Source of the DNA: Bradyrhizobium sp. NAS80.1
GTDB lineage: Bacteria; Pseudomonadota; Alphaproteobacteria; Rhizobiales; Xanthobacteraceae
Reading direction: 5' to 3'
NCBI RefSeq assembly: GCF_001908205.1
Contig: NZ_LGHL01000117.1
Coordinates: 1-46,868, forward strand
Length of the DNA stretch: 46,868 nucleotides
In this document: positions 1 to 9,376 of the stretch, piece after piece
Position numbering within the stretch: position 1 is the stretch's first letter
How the letters are laid out: every line of letters begins with the position of its first letter
The notes under the pieces: model-generated
Seen by the model: only the letters and a program-made list of their open reading frames with translations
Database searches by the model: none
Told to the model about the DNA's origin: nothing
Program-made: the position numbers and the translations under genes

Positions 1-95
1 CCGACGACATCCTTGCTTCCATCGAGCGCTTCTGTCGTTACAATGCCCCCGCAAAACACGACCCAATGCTGCGAACTTCTGGTTCAGGACACTAG
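1..95 (+). mobile_element. possible C-terminal tail of an IS630-like transposase (partial)
   Basis: An open frame entering from the left edge (codons from base 3) runs about 30 residues to a TAG at 93-95. It reads DDILASIERFCRYN near its start and ends RTSGSGH. That layout, a helix with ILASIERF followed by a short tail ending in SGH, resembles the extreme C-terminus of IS630-family transposases as I remember them. No terminal repeat or target duplication could be identified, and the rest of the gene lies outside the window. The call is tentative. Bases 96-249 hold no recognisable gene and form the leader of ppc. Confidence 0.35.
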
Positions 96-249
96 CGCCG
101 AAGAGGGGCGATAACCTCGCGGCGTTCGCCAGCGCGACAGCGCAGGGAAGGCCGAGCCGAAGGTCAGTGTGCGCTGCGTCCAAGTTCATCTTGCGCTGCG
201 GCAAAAAACTTGCACACTCGGACGATCCGGGCAGCTTTGGGAGCGAGCC

Positions 250-3061
250 ATGTCCCTCCAGACCGTACCGTCCGATGCCGCTGAGCAGCACCCCAACCGC
301 CCTGAAGACGTTCAGGCGCTGGAAGCGGATGCGCGGCTGCGGGACGATATCCGCCTGCTCGGGCGTATCCTGGGCGACACAGTGCGCGACCAGGAAGGCG
401 CCGACGTGTTCGACCTGGTCGAGCGCATCCGGCAGACCTCGATCCGGTTCCACCGCGACGAGGACCGGCTTGCCCGTCGCGAGCTCGAACAGATCCTCGA
501 CAGCATGTCGACCTCGGACACGGTGCGGATCGTCCGTGCCTTCAGCTATTTCTCCCACCTCGCCAACATCGCCGAGGACCAGAACAACATCCGCCAGATG
601 CGCGCCCGCGCCACCGGCAAGGAGACCGGGGCGCGTGGCGGCTCCGGCGTGCTGGCGGAAACGCTTGCCCACGCCAGGGACGCGGGGATCAGCTCCGATG
701 CGCTGCGCAGCTTCTTCAAGACCGCGCTTGTCAGCCCGGTCCTGACCGCGCACCCGACCGAGGTGCGCCGCAAGAGCACCATGGACCGCGAGATGGAGGT
801 CGCTAGCCTGCTCGACCGCCGCGAACGCGTCGCGCTGACCGCGGACGAGGCGGCAGCCAGCGACGAGCAGCTTCGCCGCGAGGTGCTGACGCTATGGCAG
901 ACCAATCTCCTGCGCCGGACAAAGCTCACCGTGCTCGACGAAGTCGCCAACGGCCTGTCGTTCTATGACTACACGTTCCTGCGCGAGGTACCGCGGCTGG
1001 TCAACGTGCTGGAGGACCGGCTGGAGGAGGGCGGCGAGCAGGCCGCCGGCGAACTCGCCTCGTTCCTGCGCATGGGAAGCTGGATCGGCGGCGATCGCGA
1101 CGGCAATCCCTTCGTCACCGCCGACGTGATGCGCGGCACGCTGCGGCTGCAGTCGAGCCGGGTGATGCAGTTCTACCTCGAAGAGCTGCACGTGCTCGGC
1201 TCGGAACTGTCGATCGCGGCCCATCTCGCCGACGTCTCCGAGGAGCTGCGTAACCTGGCTGAGCGCTCGCCGGATACCTCGCCGCACCGGAGCGGCGAGC
1301 CTTACCGCCTCGCGGTCTCCGGCATCTATGCGCGCCTGACGGCGACGGCCGAAAAGCTCGAGGTCGAGATCACGCGCCGACCCGTCGGCAAGGGCAGGCC
1401 TTACGAGACCGTCAAGGAGCTGCAGGCCGATCTCGACGTGCTGTACCGCTCGCTGATCTCCAACAACGCCCGCGTCATCGCCCGCGGCCGGTTGCGGCAG
1501 CTCCGCCGCGCGGTGGACTGTTTCGGCTTCCACCTGGCGCGGCTCGACATCCGCCAGAATTCGGCCGTGCACGAGCGGACCATCGCCGAGTTGATGGATG
1601 CCGCCAATCCGGGCATGTCCTATCTCGCGCTCGGCGAGGAGGCGCGCATCTCGCTGCTCACCAACGAATTGCGCAGCCCGCGCGCGCTGGTCTCCCCGTT
1701 CGTCAAATACAGCGACGAGACGATGGGCGAGCTCAACGTCTTCCATGCCGCCGCGGAGGCGCATGCGAGGTTCGGCTCGGATGCCATCCCCCCAATGTAT
1801 CATCTCGATGTGCAAGGGCATGTCCGACATGCTCGAGGTCGCGGTGCTGTTGAAGGAAGTCGGCCTCGTCCATCCCTCCGGGCGCAGCTCCATCAACATC
1901 GTGCCGCTGTTCGAGACCATCGAGGATCTGCAGGCATCTTCCGGCATCATGGACCGCATGCTGTCGCTGCACGATTATCGCCGCCTCGTCGACAGCCGCG
2001 GCAGCGTGCAGGAAGTCATGCTGGGCTATTCCGACAGCAACAAGGATGGCGGCTTCGTCACCTCCGGCTGGGAGCTCTACAAGGCCGAGATCGGACTCGT
2101 CGAAGTGTTCGAGCGTCACGGCGTGCGGCTACGCCTGTTCCACGGCCGCGGCGGCTCCGTCGGCCGCGGCGGCGGTCCGAGCTATGATGCCATCATCGCG
2201 CAGCCCGGCGGGGCCGTGAACGGCCAGATCCGCATCACCGAGCAGGGCGAGATCATCTCGTCGAAATACTCCAACGCCGAAGTCGGCCGCAACAATCTCG
2301 AGATCCTTGCGGCCGCGACGCTGGAGGCGAGCCTCCTGCATCCGCGCCAGAGCGCGCCGCGCCGCGAATATCTGACCGCGATGGACGAATTGTCGAACCT
2401 CGCCTTCAAGGCCTATCGCGGCCTCGTCTACGAGACCGACGGCTTCGTCGATTACTTCTGGGCCTCGACGGTCATCAATGAGATCGCGACGCTGAATATC
2501 GGCAGCCGTCCGGCCTCGCGCAAGAAGACCCGCGCGATCGAGGACCTTCGCGCGATTCCCTGGGTGTTTTCCTGGGCGCAGTGCCGCCTGATGTTGCCGG
2601 GCTGGTATGGTTTTGGTAGCGCGGTGGAGCAATGGATCGCTGCACATCCAGACAAGGGCATGCCGTTCCTGAAAGAGCTTTACAGGGAATGGCCGTTCTT
2701 CCGCATGTTGCTCTCGAACATGGACATGGTGCTCGCCAAAAGCTCGATCGCGATCGCCTCGCGCTATGCCGAGCTCGTGCCGGACGAAGCTCTGCGCGAA
2801 AAAATCTTCGGCCGTATCCGCCGCGAATGGCATTCCTGTATCGAGACGCTGCTGGACATCATGGGCCAGGATCGGCTGCTCCAGGGCAACCCGCTGCTCG
2901 AGCGTTCGGTACGCCACCGCTTCCCGTATCTGGATCCGCTCAACCACGTTCAGGTCGAGCTGCTCAAAGAGTACCGCGCGCAGAACCCGGACGAGCAGGT
3001 GCTGCGCGGGATTCAGCTCACCATCAACGGCATCTCGGCGGGGTTGAGGAATACGGGTTGA
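250..3061 (+). CDS. ppc: phosphoenolpyruvate carboxylase, interrupted by a one-base insertion
   Basis: Cytosolic anaplerotic enzyme that carboxylates phosphoenolpyruvate to oxaloacetate. The ATG at 250 follows GGGAG at 239-243. Family motifs are in order: LTAHPTEVRRKS with the catalytic His near residue 168, GGDRDGNPF near 280, YSDSNKDGG near 596, FHGRGGSVGRGGGP near 630 and the invariant C-terminus ending GLRNTG. The first part lies in one frame up to base ~1793 and the rest in the next frame. Removing one C from the run of six at 1788-1793 gives DAIPQCIISMCKGMSDM and a continuous protein of about 936 aa, the normal length. As written the gene encodes a truncated product. Either this is a sequencing error or ppc is inactivated in this strain. 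Confidence 0.95.
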
Positions 3062-3067
3062 GGGGAC

Positions 3068-3109
3068 GAGTAGCGAACAGAAGGGCGTGCCGCCAACTAT
3101 TCGCTACTC
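3068..3109. terminator. inverted repeat between convergent genes, likely bidirectional terminator
   Basis: GAGTAGCGAA (3068-3077) is exactly complementary to TTCGCTACTC (3100-3109), with a 22-nt loop and partly pairing GGGG/CCC flanks. It lies 7 bp after the ppc stop and 16 bp beyond the end of the convergent SMP-30-like gene, where a shared terminator is expected. There is no clear U tract, so the function is inferred from position and structure. Confidence 0.55.
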
Positions 3110-3125
3110 CCCACTCGCTATTCGC

Positions 3126-4295
3126 TCATGGCTTCATTGCGCCCTGTACACTCGTGTAGACGGCGTAGAGCGAACTCGAGCCGCAGATGTACAGTCGATT
3201 TCGCTGCTGGCCGCCGAAGCAGAGGTTGGCGACGGTTTCCGGAATGTGAATCTTGCCGAGCAGCTCACCCTCCGGACTGTAGCACCGCACGCCGTCTTCA
3301 TTCGGATCGCCCCAACCGACGGAGCACCAAACACGCCCGGCTGTGTCAGTTCGCAATCCGTCGGTAATGCTGGGCTTTGGCATTTCCGCAAAGACCTTGC
3401 CGTTCGATATCTTTCCGCCCGCGACATCAAGGTCGAACACGCGGATATGCGACGGGTTCTCCGGCCCGTCCGTAAAGCCGGTGTCGATGACATAGAGCTT
3501 CTTCTCGTCGGGCGAAGCCGCAATGCCGTTGGGCTCCACGAAATCGTCGACAACAACCTTGATGTCTCCGGATTTCGGATCCACCCGGTAGACGTTGTGC
3601 TTTTCCTGCTCAGGATCGGCCTTGACGCCCTCATAAAAGCCGCCGATGCCGTAGACCGGATCGGTAAACCAGATCGCGCCATCGGAGGTGACGATCGCAT
3701 CATTCGGCGAATTTAGCTTCTTGCCGTTAAACTTGTCGGCAATGATGGTGACCGAGCCGTCGAGTTCGGTGCGGGTGACGCGTCGGCCGGAATGTTCGCA
3801 AGTGATCAGGCGCCCTTCGCGATCGATGGTGTTGCCGTTCGAGTTCATCGATGGCTGCCGGTATACGCTCAGGTGACCGTCATCTTCCGAGAAGCGCATG
3901 ATGCGGTTGTTGGGAATGTCGCTGAACAGCACGTATCGGCCGGCCGCGAAGTAGACGGGACCCTCGGCCCAGCGCATGCCGGTTGCGACGCGCTCAACTG
4001 CCATGGTGCCCGCGAAGGCGGGGAAACCGGGGGGGCCGAACGTTGGCGGTCCTCCCTTCCTGGCGGATTCCAGGTGGGAGTCCGGGTAGCGGCTACCGGG
4101 AAGTGGTCCCAAGGGTAATGGCGCCGTCGACCTCGTCGGAGTGCCGGTCTGGCCGAATGGCGCGACGGAGGCCGCCAGGGCTGCGTTCATTGAGACGCCC
4201 GTCGCGGCTACTGCAGCCGCCGCGCCCTTCAGAAGGGTGCGGCGCCCGAGGCAAGGCTTGTCAGTATCGGTAGAAATGGTCAGTAATTTTGTCAT
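3126..4295 (-). CDS. SMP-30/gluconolactonase-family protein with Tat signal
   Basis: Six-bladed propeller hydrolase family; members open lactones (gluconolactonase type) using a divalent metal. The export signal carries a twin-arginine motif, GRRTLLKGA, followed by an Ala-rich hydrophobic stretch, so a periplasmic location is expected. A Pro/Gly-rich linker (about residues 48-95) precedes the catalytic domain. Candidate metal ligands are the Glu of WAEGPVYF (~111), the Asn of NSPNDA, the Asn of EPNGIA and the Asp of YVIDTG. I chose the ATG at 4295, which has GGGAGG just upstream; a GTG at 4301 overlaps that site. The protein is about 389 aa. The substrate is not deducible; the neighbouring fatty/steroid-type acyl-CoA genes do not fix it. 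Confidence 0.85.
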   Translation of the reverse strand: MTKLLTISTDTDKPCLGRRTLLKGAAAAVAATGVSMNAALAASVAPFGQTGTPTRSTAPLPLGPLPGSRYPDSHLESARKGGPPTFGPPGFPAFAGTMAVERVATGMRWAEGPVYFAAGRYVLFSDIPNNRIMRFSEDDGHLSVYRQPSMNSNGNTIDREGRLITCEHSGRRVTRTELDGSVTIIADKFNGKKLNSPNDAIVTSDGAIWFTDPVYGIGGFYEGVKADPEQEKHNVYRVDPKSGDIKVVVDDFVEPNGIAASPDEKKLYVIDTGFTDGPENPSHIRVFDLDVAGGKISNGKVFAEMPKPSITDGLRTDTAGRVWCSVGWGDPNEDGVRCYSPEGELLGKIHIPETVANLCFGGQQRNRLYICGSSSLYAVYTSVQGAMKP

Positions 4296-4408
4296 AGTCA
4301 CCTCCCATTTTTTGTTGGAAGGAAACCATTCGCCCGCAATCGGGCGTAATGCGGGCGATCTCTGGTGAGCAACCAGAGATCGCAGCGCAACACTAGCCGG
4401 AAAGCCGT

Positions 4409-5323
4409 TTAGACGGGATCCCAGGGGAAGATGTCGGCGGATCGGTCGAGCTTGTAGAACGAGCCCTTCAGTGCGGGCATGCCGTGTTCCGCGATCGATT
4501 GCGGCGTCCAGCCTTCGCTTCGGTGCACGGAGCGCAGCGGGCGATTTTGGCTGAACAGGAACAGCTCATTCATGCGCGCGCCGAAGATCTGCCCGCTGAC
4601 GTCCTTGGCGGCATCGGAGAGCAGATAGGCGCAGATCGGCGCGATCTTTTCCGGTCCCATCTGCTTGATCTTCTCGACACGCGCTTTTTCGGCTTCGGTC
4701 TCGGTCGGGATGGTGCCGATCATGCGGGTCCAGGCGAACGGCGAGACGCAGTTGGAGCGGACGTTGAAGCGGCCCATGTCGAGCGCGATCGACTTCGACA
4801 GGCCGACGATGCCGAGCTTGGCGGCCGCGTAGTTGGCCTGGCCAAAGTTGCCGATCAGGCCCGAGGTCGAGGTGAAGTGCACGAAGGAGCCGCTCTCCTG
4901 CTCGCGGAAAATCCGCGCCGCAGCGTGCGAAACGTAGAACGAGCCCATCAAATGGACTTTGATGACGGCCTCGAAAGCTTCCACACTCATCTTGTGGAAG
5001 ATCATGTCGCGCAGGATGCCGGCATTGTTGACGACGCCGTCGAGCCGGCCGAAATGATCGGTCGCGGTCTTCACGATCTTGCTTGCGGGGATCGCTTCCG
5101 CCACCGACTCGAAATTGGCGACTGCGGTGCCGCCGCGCTTCTTGATCTCCTCGACGACTTCCTCAGCGGGCGTGGCGCTCGAACCGGCGCCGTCGGCGGC
5201 GCCGCCGGGATCGTTGACGACGACCTTGGCGCCCTCCGCCGCGCAGAGCAGCGCGATCTCGCGCCCGATGCCGCGGCCTGCGCCGGTGACGATGATGACC
5301 TTGTCCTGCAGTGATTTTGTCAT
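4409..5323 (-). CDS. SDR-family oxidoreductase (3-hydroxyacyl-CoA dehydrogenase-like)
   Basis: Short-chain dehydrogenase of 304 aa, longer than the usual ~250 because of a C-terminal extension. Visible motifs are the nucleotide-binding TGAGRGIG (13-20), NNAG (99-102), the catalytic Ser in FTSTSG (~152-154) and YAAAK with Tyr165 and Lys169. The GGAADG insertion after the third strand and the C-terminal tail resemble the dehydrogenase domain of peroxisomal-type multifunctional enzymes, which oxidise 3-hydroxyacyl-CoA with NAD. It lies downstream of the thiolase/zinc-ribbon pair on the same strand, separated by a palindromic repeat, which fits a beta-oxidation-like role. The exact substrate is unknown. 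Confidence 0.88.
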   Translation of the reverse strand: MTKSLQDKVIIVTGAGRGIGREIALLCAAEGAKVVVNDPGGAADGAGSSATPAEEVVEEIKKRGGTAVANFESVAEAIPASKIVKTATDHFGRLDGVVNNAGILRDMIFHKMSVEAFEAVIKVHLMGSFYVSHAAARIFREQESGSFVHFTSTSGLIGNFGQANYAAAKLGIVGLSKSIALDMGRFNVRSNCVSPFAWTRMIGTIPTETEAEKARVEKIKQMGPEKIAPICAYLLSDAAKDVSGQIFGARMNELFLFSQNRPLRSVHRSEGWTPQSIAEHGMPALKGSFYKLDRSADIFPWDPV

Positions 5324-5356
5324 TTGGGTTCTCCGCTATCCGTTCCAAATTCCGCC

Positions 5357-5476
5357 GTCATTCCGGGGCGCGCCTCTTGGCGCGAGCTATGATGCGCAAT
5401 TGCGCATCTGAGAATCCATACTCCCGATCGTGGTTATGGATTCCGGGCCTGCGCCTTCGGCGCATCCCCGAATGAC
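5357..5476. repeat. dispersed palindromic intergenic repeat, copy A
   Basis: The element begins GTCATTCCGGGG and ends CCGAATGAC. It contains GATGCGCAATTGCGCATC and a second half with GGTTATGGATTCCGGGCC. It is close to the reverse complement of the element at 10798-10914 and shares its ends with those at 14448-14544 and 9317-9355. Long stem-loops are expected in RNA. It fills the gap between the SDR and thiolase genes. Confidence 0.85.
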
Positions 5477-5482
5477 AAGTCT

Positions 5483-6622
5483 CTACCTCTCGTTCGTGAA
5501 CACGATCGTGCCTGACGCGGCGAACATGCCGCCGACGCCGTGGCACACCGAAATCTTCGCGTTGGCTACCTGTGCCGGCGCGATGCCGCGCATCTGGCGC
5601 ACGCTTTCCTGAAGCGCGTACATGCCGTACATGCCGGAATGCATGTAGCTCAATCCGCCGCCGTTGGTGTTGAGCGGCAGCTTGCCGCCGGGCCGCGTGT
5701 TGCCGTCGGCGATGAACTTGCCGGTCTCCTCATGCGGCATGAAGCCGAGGTCGCCGAGGCCGAACAACGGCAGATGCGCAAAGGCATCGTAGATCATGAG
5801 ATGGTCGACGTCCTTGTGCGCGATGCCGGCCTCCTTGAAGGCCAGGGGCCCTGCGGTCTTGAAAGCGCGCGAGGAGTTGAACGTCTCCATCTGGCTGACC
5901 ATCGGGGTCTCCACGCTTTCGCCGGTGCCCATGATGTAGACGGGCTTGCGGGGAAAGTCCTTGGCGCGGTCGGCTGAGGTCAGGATCAGTGCGCCTCCGC
6001 CGTCGGTGACGAGGCAGCACTGCAGCAGGCGGAACGGATAGGCGATCATGCGCGAGTTCAGCACGTCGGCGACCGTGATCGGGTCCTTCATCATCGCGCG
6101 CGGATTCTTCGCCGCCCATTCGCGCTGCACCACGGCAACCGAGGCCAGCTGCTCGTGCGTGATGCCGTAGGTCTTCATGAAGCGCAGCACGGGGATCGGG
6201 AACATGCTGGGCGGCCCGTAGACGCCGTAGGGCGCCTCGAACTGGCCTTGCAGGCTGTCGGCGGGGATCGAACGCGGCAGCTTGCCGATCATCGACTTGC
6301 CGCTCTCGGCGTGGGTGATCAGCACGGTCTTGCACAGTCCGGCCTCGATCGCCGCGGCGGCATGGCGAACGTGCAGCATGAAGGAGCAGCCGCCGACCGA
6401 GGTGCCGTCCACCCAGGTCGGCTTGATGCCGAGATAGTGGCAGACCTGCTGCGGCGTTTCGACCGCGGTGGCGAAGCCGTCGATATCGGACAGCTTCAGC
6501 CCGGCATCGGCGATGGCATTGAGCGCCGCATCCGCGTGAAGCTGGAGCTGCGACATATTGGGGATGACGCCGAGCTCGGTGGTCTCGGCCGCGCCGACGA
6601 CGGCAACCTGGTTTCTGCGCAT
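5483..6622 (-). CDS. thiolase-superfamily protein, SCP2/lipid-transfer type
   Basis: The 379-aa protein belongs to the SCP2-thiolase-like branch of the thiolase superfamily, which cleaves or condenses beta-ketoacyl-CoAs; some members act as retro-aldolases. Supporting segments are DGTSVGGCSFMLHVRHAA (candidate nucleophile region, Cys79), NTNGGGLSYMHSG with a conserved His, and the C-terminal CHGVGGMFAASG. It starts 3 nt after the stop of the zinc-ribbon/OB-fold gene, so the two are translationally linked. That pairing is typical of thiolases or aldolases that need a DUF35 subunit. The classical nucleophile context is altered (GGCSF), so thiolytic activity should not be assumed. Substrate unknown. 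Confidence 0.88.
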   Translation of the reverse strand: MRRNQVAVVGAAETTELGVIPNMSQLQLHADAALNAIADAGLKLSDIDGFATAVETPQQVCHYLGIKPTWVDGTSVGGCSFMLHVRHAAAAIEAGLCKTVLITHAESGKSMIGKLPRSIPADSLQGQFEAPYGVYGPPSMFPIPVLRFMKTYGITHEQLASVAVVQREWAAKNPRAMMKDPITVADVLNSRMIAYPFRLLQCCLVTDGGGALILTSADRAKDFPRKPVYIMGTGESVETPMVSQMETFNSSRAFKTAGPLAFKEAGIAHKDVDHLMIYDAFAHLPLFGLGDLGFMPHEETGKFIADGNTRPGGKLPLNTNGGGLSYMHSGMYGMYALQESVRQMRGIAPAQVANAKISVCHGVGGMFAASGTIVFTNER

Positions 6623-6625
6623 GGA

Positions 6626-7039
6626 TTACCCCTGCGCCGGACGGAACACGGGGAGGGGGATCTTGTCGTCGAGCTCCTGGAAGGCGACCTCGAGCTTCAT
6701 GTCGAGCTCGAGCGCTTCCGGGGTCTGCGGGCAGTCGATGATGTTGCTCATCATCCGCGGCCCCTCGTCCAGCTCGACCACCGCGATCGCGTAAGGCGGC
6801 GTGAAGCCGGGCGCGGCGGGACGGTGGTTGATCACGTAGCTGTAGAGGAAGCCCTTGCCACTCGCCTTGAACGTGCTGACCTTGCGCGAGGCGCAGGACG
6901 GGCAGAACGGGCGCGGCGGGAAGTAGACATGTGCGCACGCGTCGCAGCGCTGCAGGCGCAATTCGCCCGCTTTGGTGCCATCCCAGAAATGCTGGGTTTC
7001 CGGCGTAGGTTTTGGTCGCGCGCGCTGCGGTTCGGCCAT
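6626..7039 (-). CDS. zinc-ribbon/OB-fold (DUF35) acyl-CoA-associated protein
   Basis: A 137-aa protein with a rubredoxin-like zinc ribbon, C32-x2-C35 and C46-x2-C49, followed by an OB-fold region (about 60-125). The ATG at 7039 is preceded by GGGAGGA with good spacing; the longer upstream open frame has no family similarity and overlaps the divergent amidase. DUF35 proteins bind acyl-CoA and form complexes with thiolase-like partners, and here the thiolase gene follows after 3 nt. The 192-bp gap to the divergent amidase (7040-7231) must hold both promoters; no clear boxes were recognised there. Confidence 0.9.
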   Translation of the reverse strand: MAEPQRARPKPTPETQHFWDGTKAGELRLQRCDACAHVYFPPRPFCPSCASRKVSTFKASGKGFLYSYVINHRPAAPGFTPPYAIAVVELDEGPRMMSNIIDCPQTPEALELDMKLEVAFQELDDKIPLPVFRPAQG

Positions 7040-7231
7040 GTCTGCAGGTCCTCCCAGAGCCAACTTGCCAAGTGGCAGGCTTCTCGCCCGCCTGTTTCGA
7101 TCTTGATGCGACAATCGACCATGGCGCGTCAACGGTCCAGCAATGCACATGCATGCCATCATGCGCACAATGCTTGTGTCGAACTGAGGCAGCGCTATAG
7201 ATTGCGCGCGCCAATATTCCGTGAGACAGAC

Positions 7232-8581
7232 ATGCCCAATTTTCCGACACTGGCGAAGCTCGCCGACGACCTCGAAAGCGGCCGCGCCACCTCCCGTAAG
7301 CTGGCCGAGGCGTGTATCGCCAAGATCGCCGATCCCGCCGGCGAGGGCCAGCGCACCTTCATCCACGTCGACAAGGACGCCGCACTCGCGGCTGCGGATG
7401 CGATGGACGGCTTGCGCAAGGCCAAGGCCGCGCCGTCGCGCTATGCTGGTATTCCGATCTCGATCAAGGATCTCTTCGATATCAAGGGCCAGGTGACCCG
7501 CGCCGGCTCCCGCGCGCTCGACGACTCTCCGCCGGCCGAGCATGATGCCGTCACTGTCGCGCGGCTGCGCAAGGCCGGTTTCGTCGTGATTGGCCGGACC
7601 AACATGACCGAGTTCGCCTATTCCGGCATCGGCATCAATCCGCATTATGGCACGCCGAAGGGCATCTGGAACCGGGCCGCGGGCCACGTGCCCGGCGGCT
7701 CGTCCTCGGGCGCCGCAGTCTCCGTGCTCGACGGGATGGCCCACGGCGCGCTCGGCACCGACACCGGCGGCTCCTGCCGCATCCCGGCCGCCTTCAACGG
7801 CATTGTCGGCTACAAGCCGACGCAGCGGCGCGTGCCGCTCGACGGCTCGGTGCCGCTGTCGTTCTCGCTCGACAGCATCGGGCCGCTGGCGCGATCGGTC
7901 AGTTGCTGTGCCATACTCGATGCAGTGCTCGCGAATGAGCCGATCGTTCCGCTAAAGCCGCGGCCTGTGAAGGGCATGCGGCTGGCGGTGCCGACCACGA
8001 TCGCGCTTGACGATCTCGACGCAGCCGTGGCCGAGACGTTCGAGCGTGCGCTGAAGACGCTCGCCGACCACGGCGCGATCATCGAGCGCATCGAGATGGC
8101 GGAATTCCACGACATCGGCCCGATGAATGCCAAGGGCGGCTTTGCTGCGGCCGAGAGCTTTGCGTGGCATCGCTACCTCATCACGTCAAAGGGCGACGTC
8201 TACGATCCCAGAGTCGCCGTGCGCATCATGCGCGGTGAGGCGCAGAGCGCGGCCGACTACATCGATCTCCTCAACGAGCGCCGCTCGCTGATCGCCCGCG
8301 TCAACGCGCGGATCGCGCCTTATGACGCGCTGGTTATGCCGACCACGCCCAACACGCCTCCGAAAATCGCCGACCTCGCCGATGACAAGGCATTCGCTCA
8401 CGAGAACGTCCGCGCCTTGCGCAATTGCAGCCTGATCAACATGATCGACGGCTGCGCCATCTCACTCCCTGCGCATCGCGAAGGCGATGTTCCCGTCGGC
8501 CTCATGCTCGCGGGTGCGGGCGGATCCGATCGTCGTATTTTCGAACTTGCTGCCGGCATGGAGGCCGTCATCCGTGTTTGA
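7232..8581 (+). CDS. amidase (amidase-signature family)
   Basis: A 449-aa hydrolase with the Ser-cisSer-Lys triad of the amidase-signature family. The Lys is in PISIKDLFD (K79), the cis-Ser in PGGSSSGAAVS (S157) and the nucleophile in GTDTGGSCRIPA (S181); the 24-residue spacing between the serines matches the family. The ATG at 7232 begins at the first residue that fits the family; the open frame extends about 1 kb upstream but only as a shadow of the opposite strand. The DUF2848 gene overlaps its 3' end by 8 nt, so the two are co-translated. The substrate amide is not predictable. GatA is excluded by the lack of gatB/gatC neighbours and by length. Confidence 0.92.
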   Translation: MPNFPTLAKLADDLESGRATSRKLAEACIAKIADPAGEGQRTFIHVDKDAALAAADAMDGLRKAKAAPSRYAGIPISIKDLFDIKGQVTRAGSRALDDSPPAEHDAVTVARLRKAGFVVIGRTNMTEFAYSGIGINPHYGTPKGIWNRAAGHVPGGSSSGAAVSVLDGMAHGALGTDTGGSCRIPAAFNGIVGYKPTQRRVPLDGSVPLSFSLDSIGPLARSVSCCAILDAVLANEPIVPLKPRPVKGMRLAVPTTIALDDLDAAVAETFERALKTLADHGAIIERIEMAEFHDIGPMNAKGGFAAAESFAWHRYLITSKGDVYDPRVAVRIMRGEAQSAADYIDLLNERRSLIARVNARIAPYDALVMPTTPNTPPKIADLADDKAFAHENVRALRNCSLINMIDGCAISLPAHREGDVPVGLMLAGAGGSDRRIFELAAGMEAVIRV

Positions 8582-9260
8582 CCTTGCTTTCACCGTCGAT
8601 GCCCAAGACACCACAACGCCGCTGACGCTGGCGATCAATCAGGCGGTCATCGCAGGCTGGACCGGCCGCGATCCCGTCGCGCGCGACAAGCACATCGCGG
8701 AGCTCGAGGCCGTCGGCATCGCCCGGCCGGCCTCGACACCGATCTACTATCGCGCCTCGGCGCGGCGGCTGACCACCGAAGACAGCATCGAGTGCTGCGG
8801 CGGCGATTCCAGCGGCGAGGTCGAGTTCGTGCTGATCGGCTGGCAGGGCCGCATCTTCGTCGGCTGCGGTTCCGACCATACCGACCGCAAGGTCGAGGCC
8901 TACAACGTCACCGTCTCCAAGCAGATGTGCGACAAGCCGATTGCTTCGACGCTGTGGGAGCTCGAGGACGTGATCGGCCATTGGGACAAGATGATCCTGC
9001 GCTCCTACGCCTGGATCAAGGGCGAGCGCGTGCTCTACCAGGAAGGCACGCTGGACGCGATGCTGCCGGTCGACGATCTCATCGCGCGCGGTTTTCCGGA
9101 CAAGAAGCTGCCCGACGGCTGCGCCATGTTCGGCGGCACATTCGCCGCCAAGGGCGGCATCCGCCCCGCCGACCGCTTCGAGTTCGAGCTTGAGGACCCC
9201 GTGCTGAAGCGGACGATCAAGCACGCCTATGACGTGGTGACGCTGCCGGTGCTGGGCTAG
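8574..9260 (+). CDS. DUF2848-family protein
   Basis: A 228-aa protein matching DUF2848, of unknown function and possibly related in fold to fumarylacetoacetate hydrolases. The probable start is GTG at 8574, giving MFDLAFTV, overlapping the amidase stop by 8 nt. The open frame continues upstream inside the amidase but that part has no family character. Conserved-looking segments are GGDSSGEVEFVL, VGCGSDHTDRKVE and the C-terminal PADRFEFELEDP. The coupling with an amidase suggests both act in one small-molecule catabolic step; this is inference. Confidence 0.8.
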   Translation: MFDLAFTVDAQDTTTPLTLAINQAVIAGWTGRDPVARDKHIAELEAVGIARPASTPIYYRASARRLTTEDSIECCGGDSSGEVEFVLIGWQGRIFVGCGSDHTDRKVEAYNVTVSKQMCDKPIASTLWELEDVIGHWDKMILRSYAWIKGERVLYQEGTLDAMLPVDDLIARGFPDKKLPDGCAMFGGTFAAKGGIRPADRFEFELEDPVLKRTIKHAYDVVTLPVLG

Positions 9261-9316
9261 GTTCCCGCACGGAAATCGGGTGGTTGTAGCCGCCGCGATC
9301 TGCGACACCCACCTCC

Positions 9317-9355
9317 GTCATTCCGGGCTCGCGACTTCGTCGCCCCCGGAATGAC
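9317..9355. repeat. short palindromic repeat (mini version of the GTCATTCCGG element)
   Basis: Thirty-nine bases begin GTCATTCCGGG and end CCCGGAATGAC, with GCGAC/GTCGC arms inside, so almost the whole element can fold into one hairpin. The ends match the longer copies at 5357, 10798 and 14448. It lies between the DUF2848 gene and the 2OG oxygenase and may also terminate the amidase operon. Confidence 0.75.
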
Positions 9356-9376
9356 GGACGTGGATAGGATGATGCT

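Noticed and set aside
892..1959. 355-codon open frame on the minus strand inside ppc
   Set aside because: It is a GC-rich antisense shadow; the plus strand carries every PEPC motif.
6155..7231. Open frame running ~1 kb upstream of the amidase ATG
   Set aside because: It is antisense to the thiolase and DUF35 genes, is rich in Arg/Gly/His shadow composition, and the amidase family begins at 7232.
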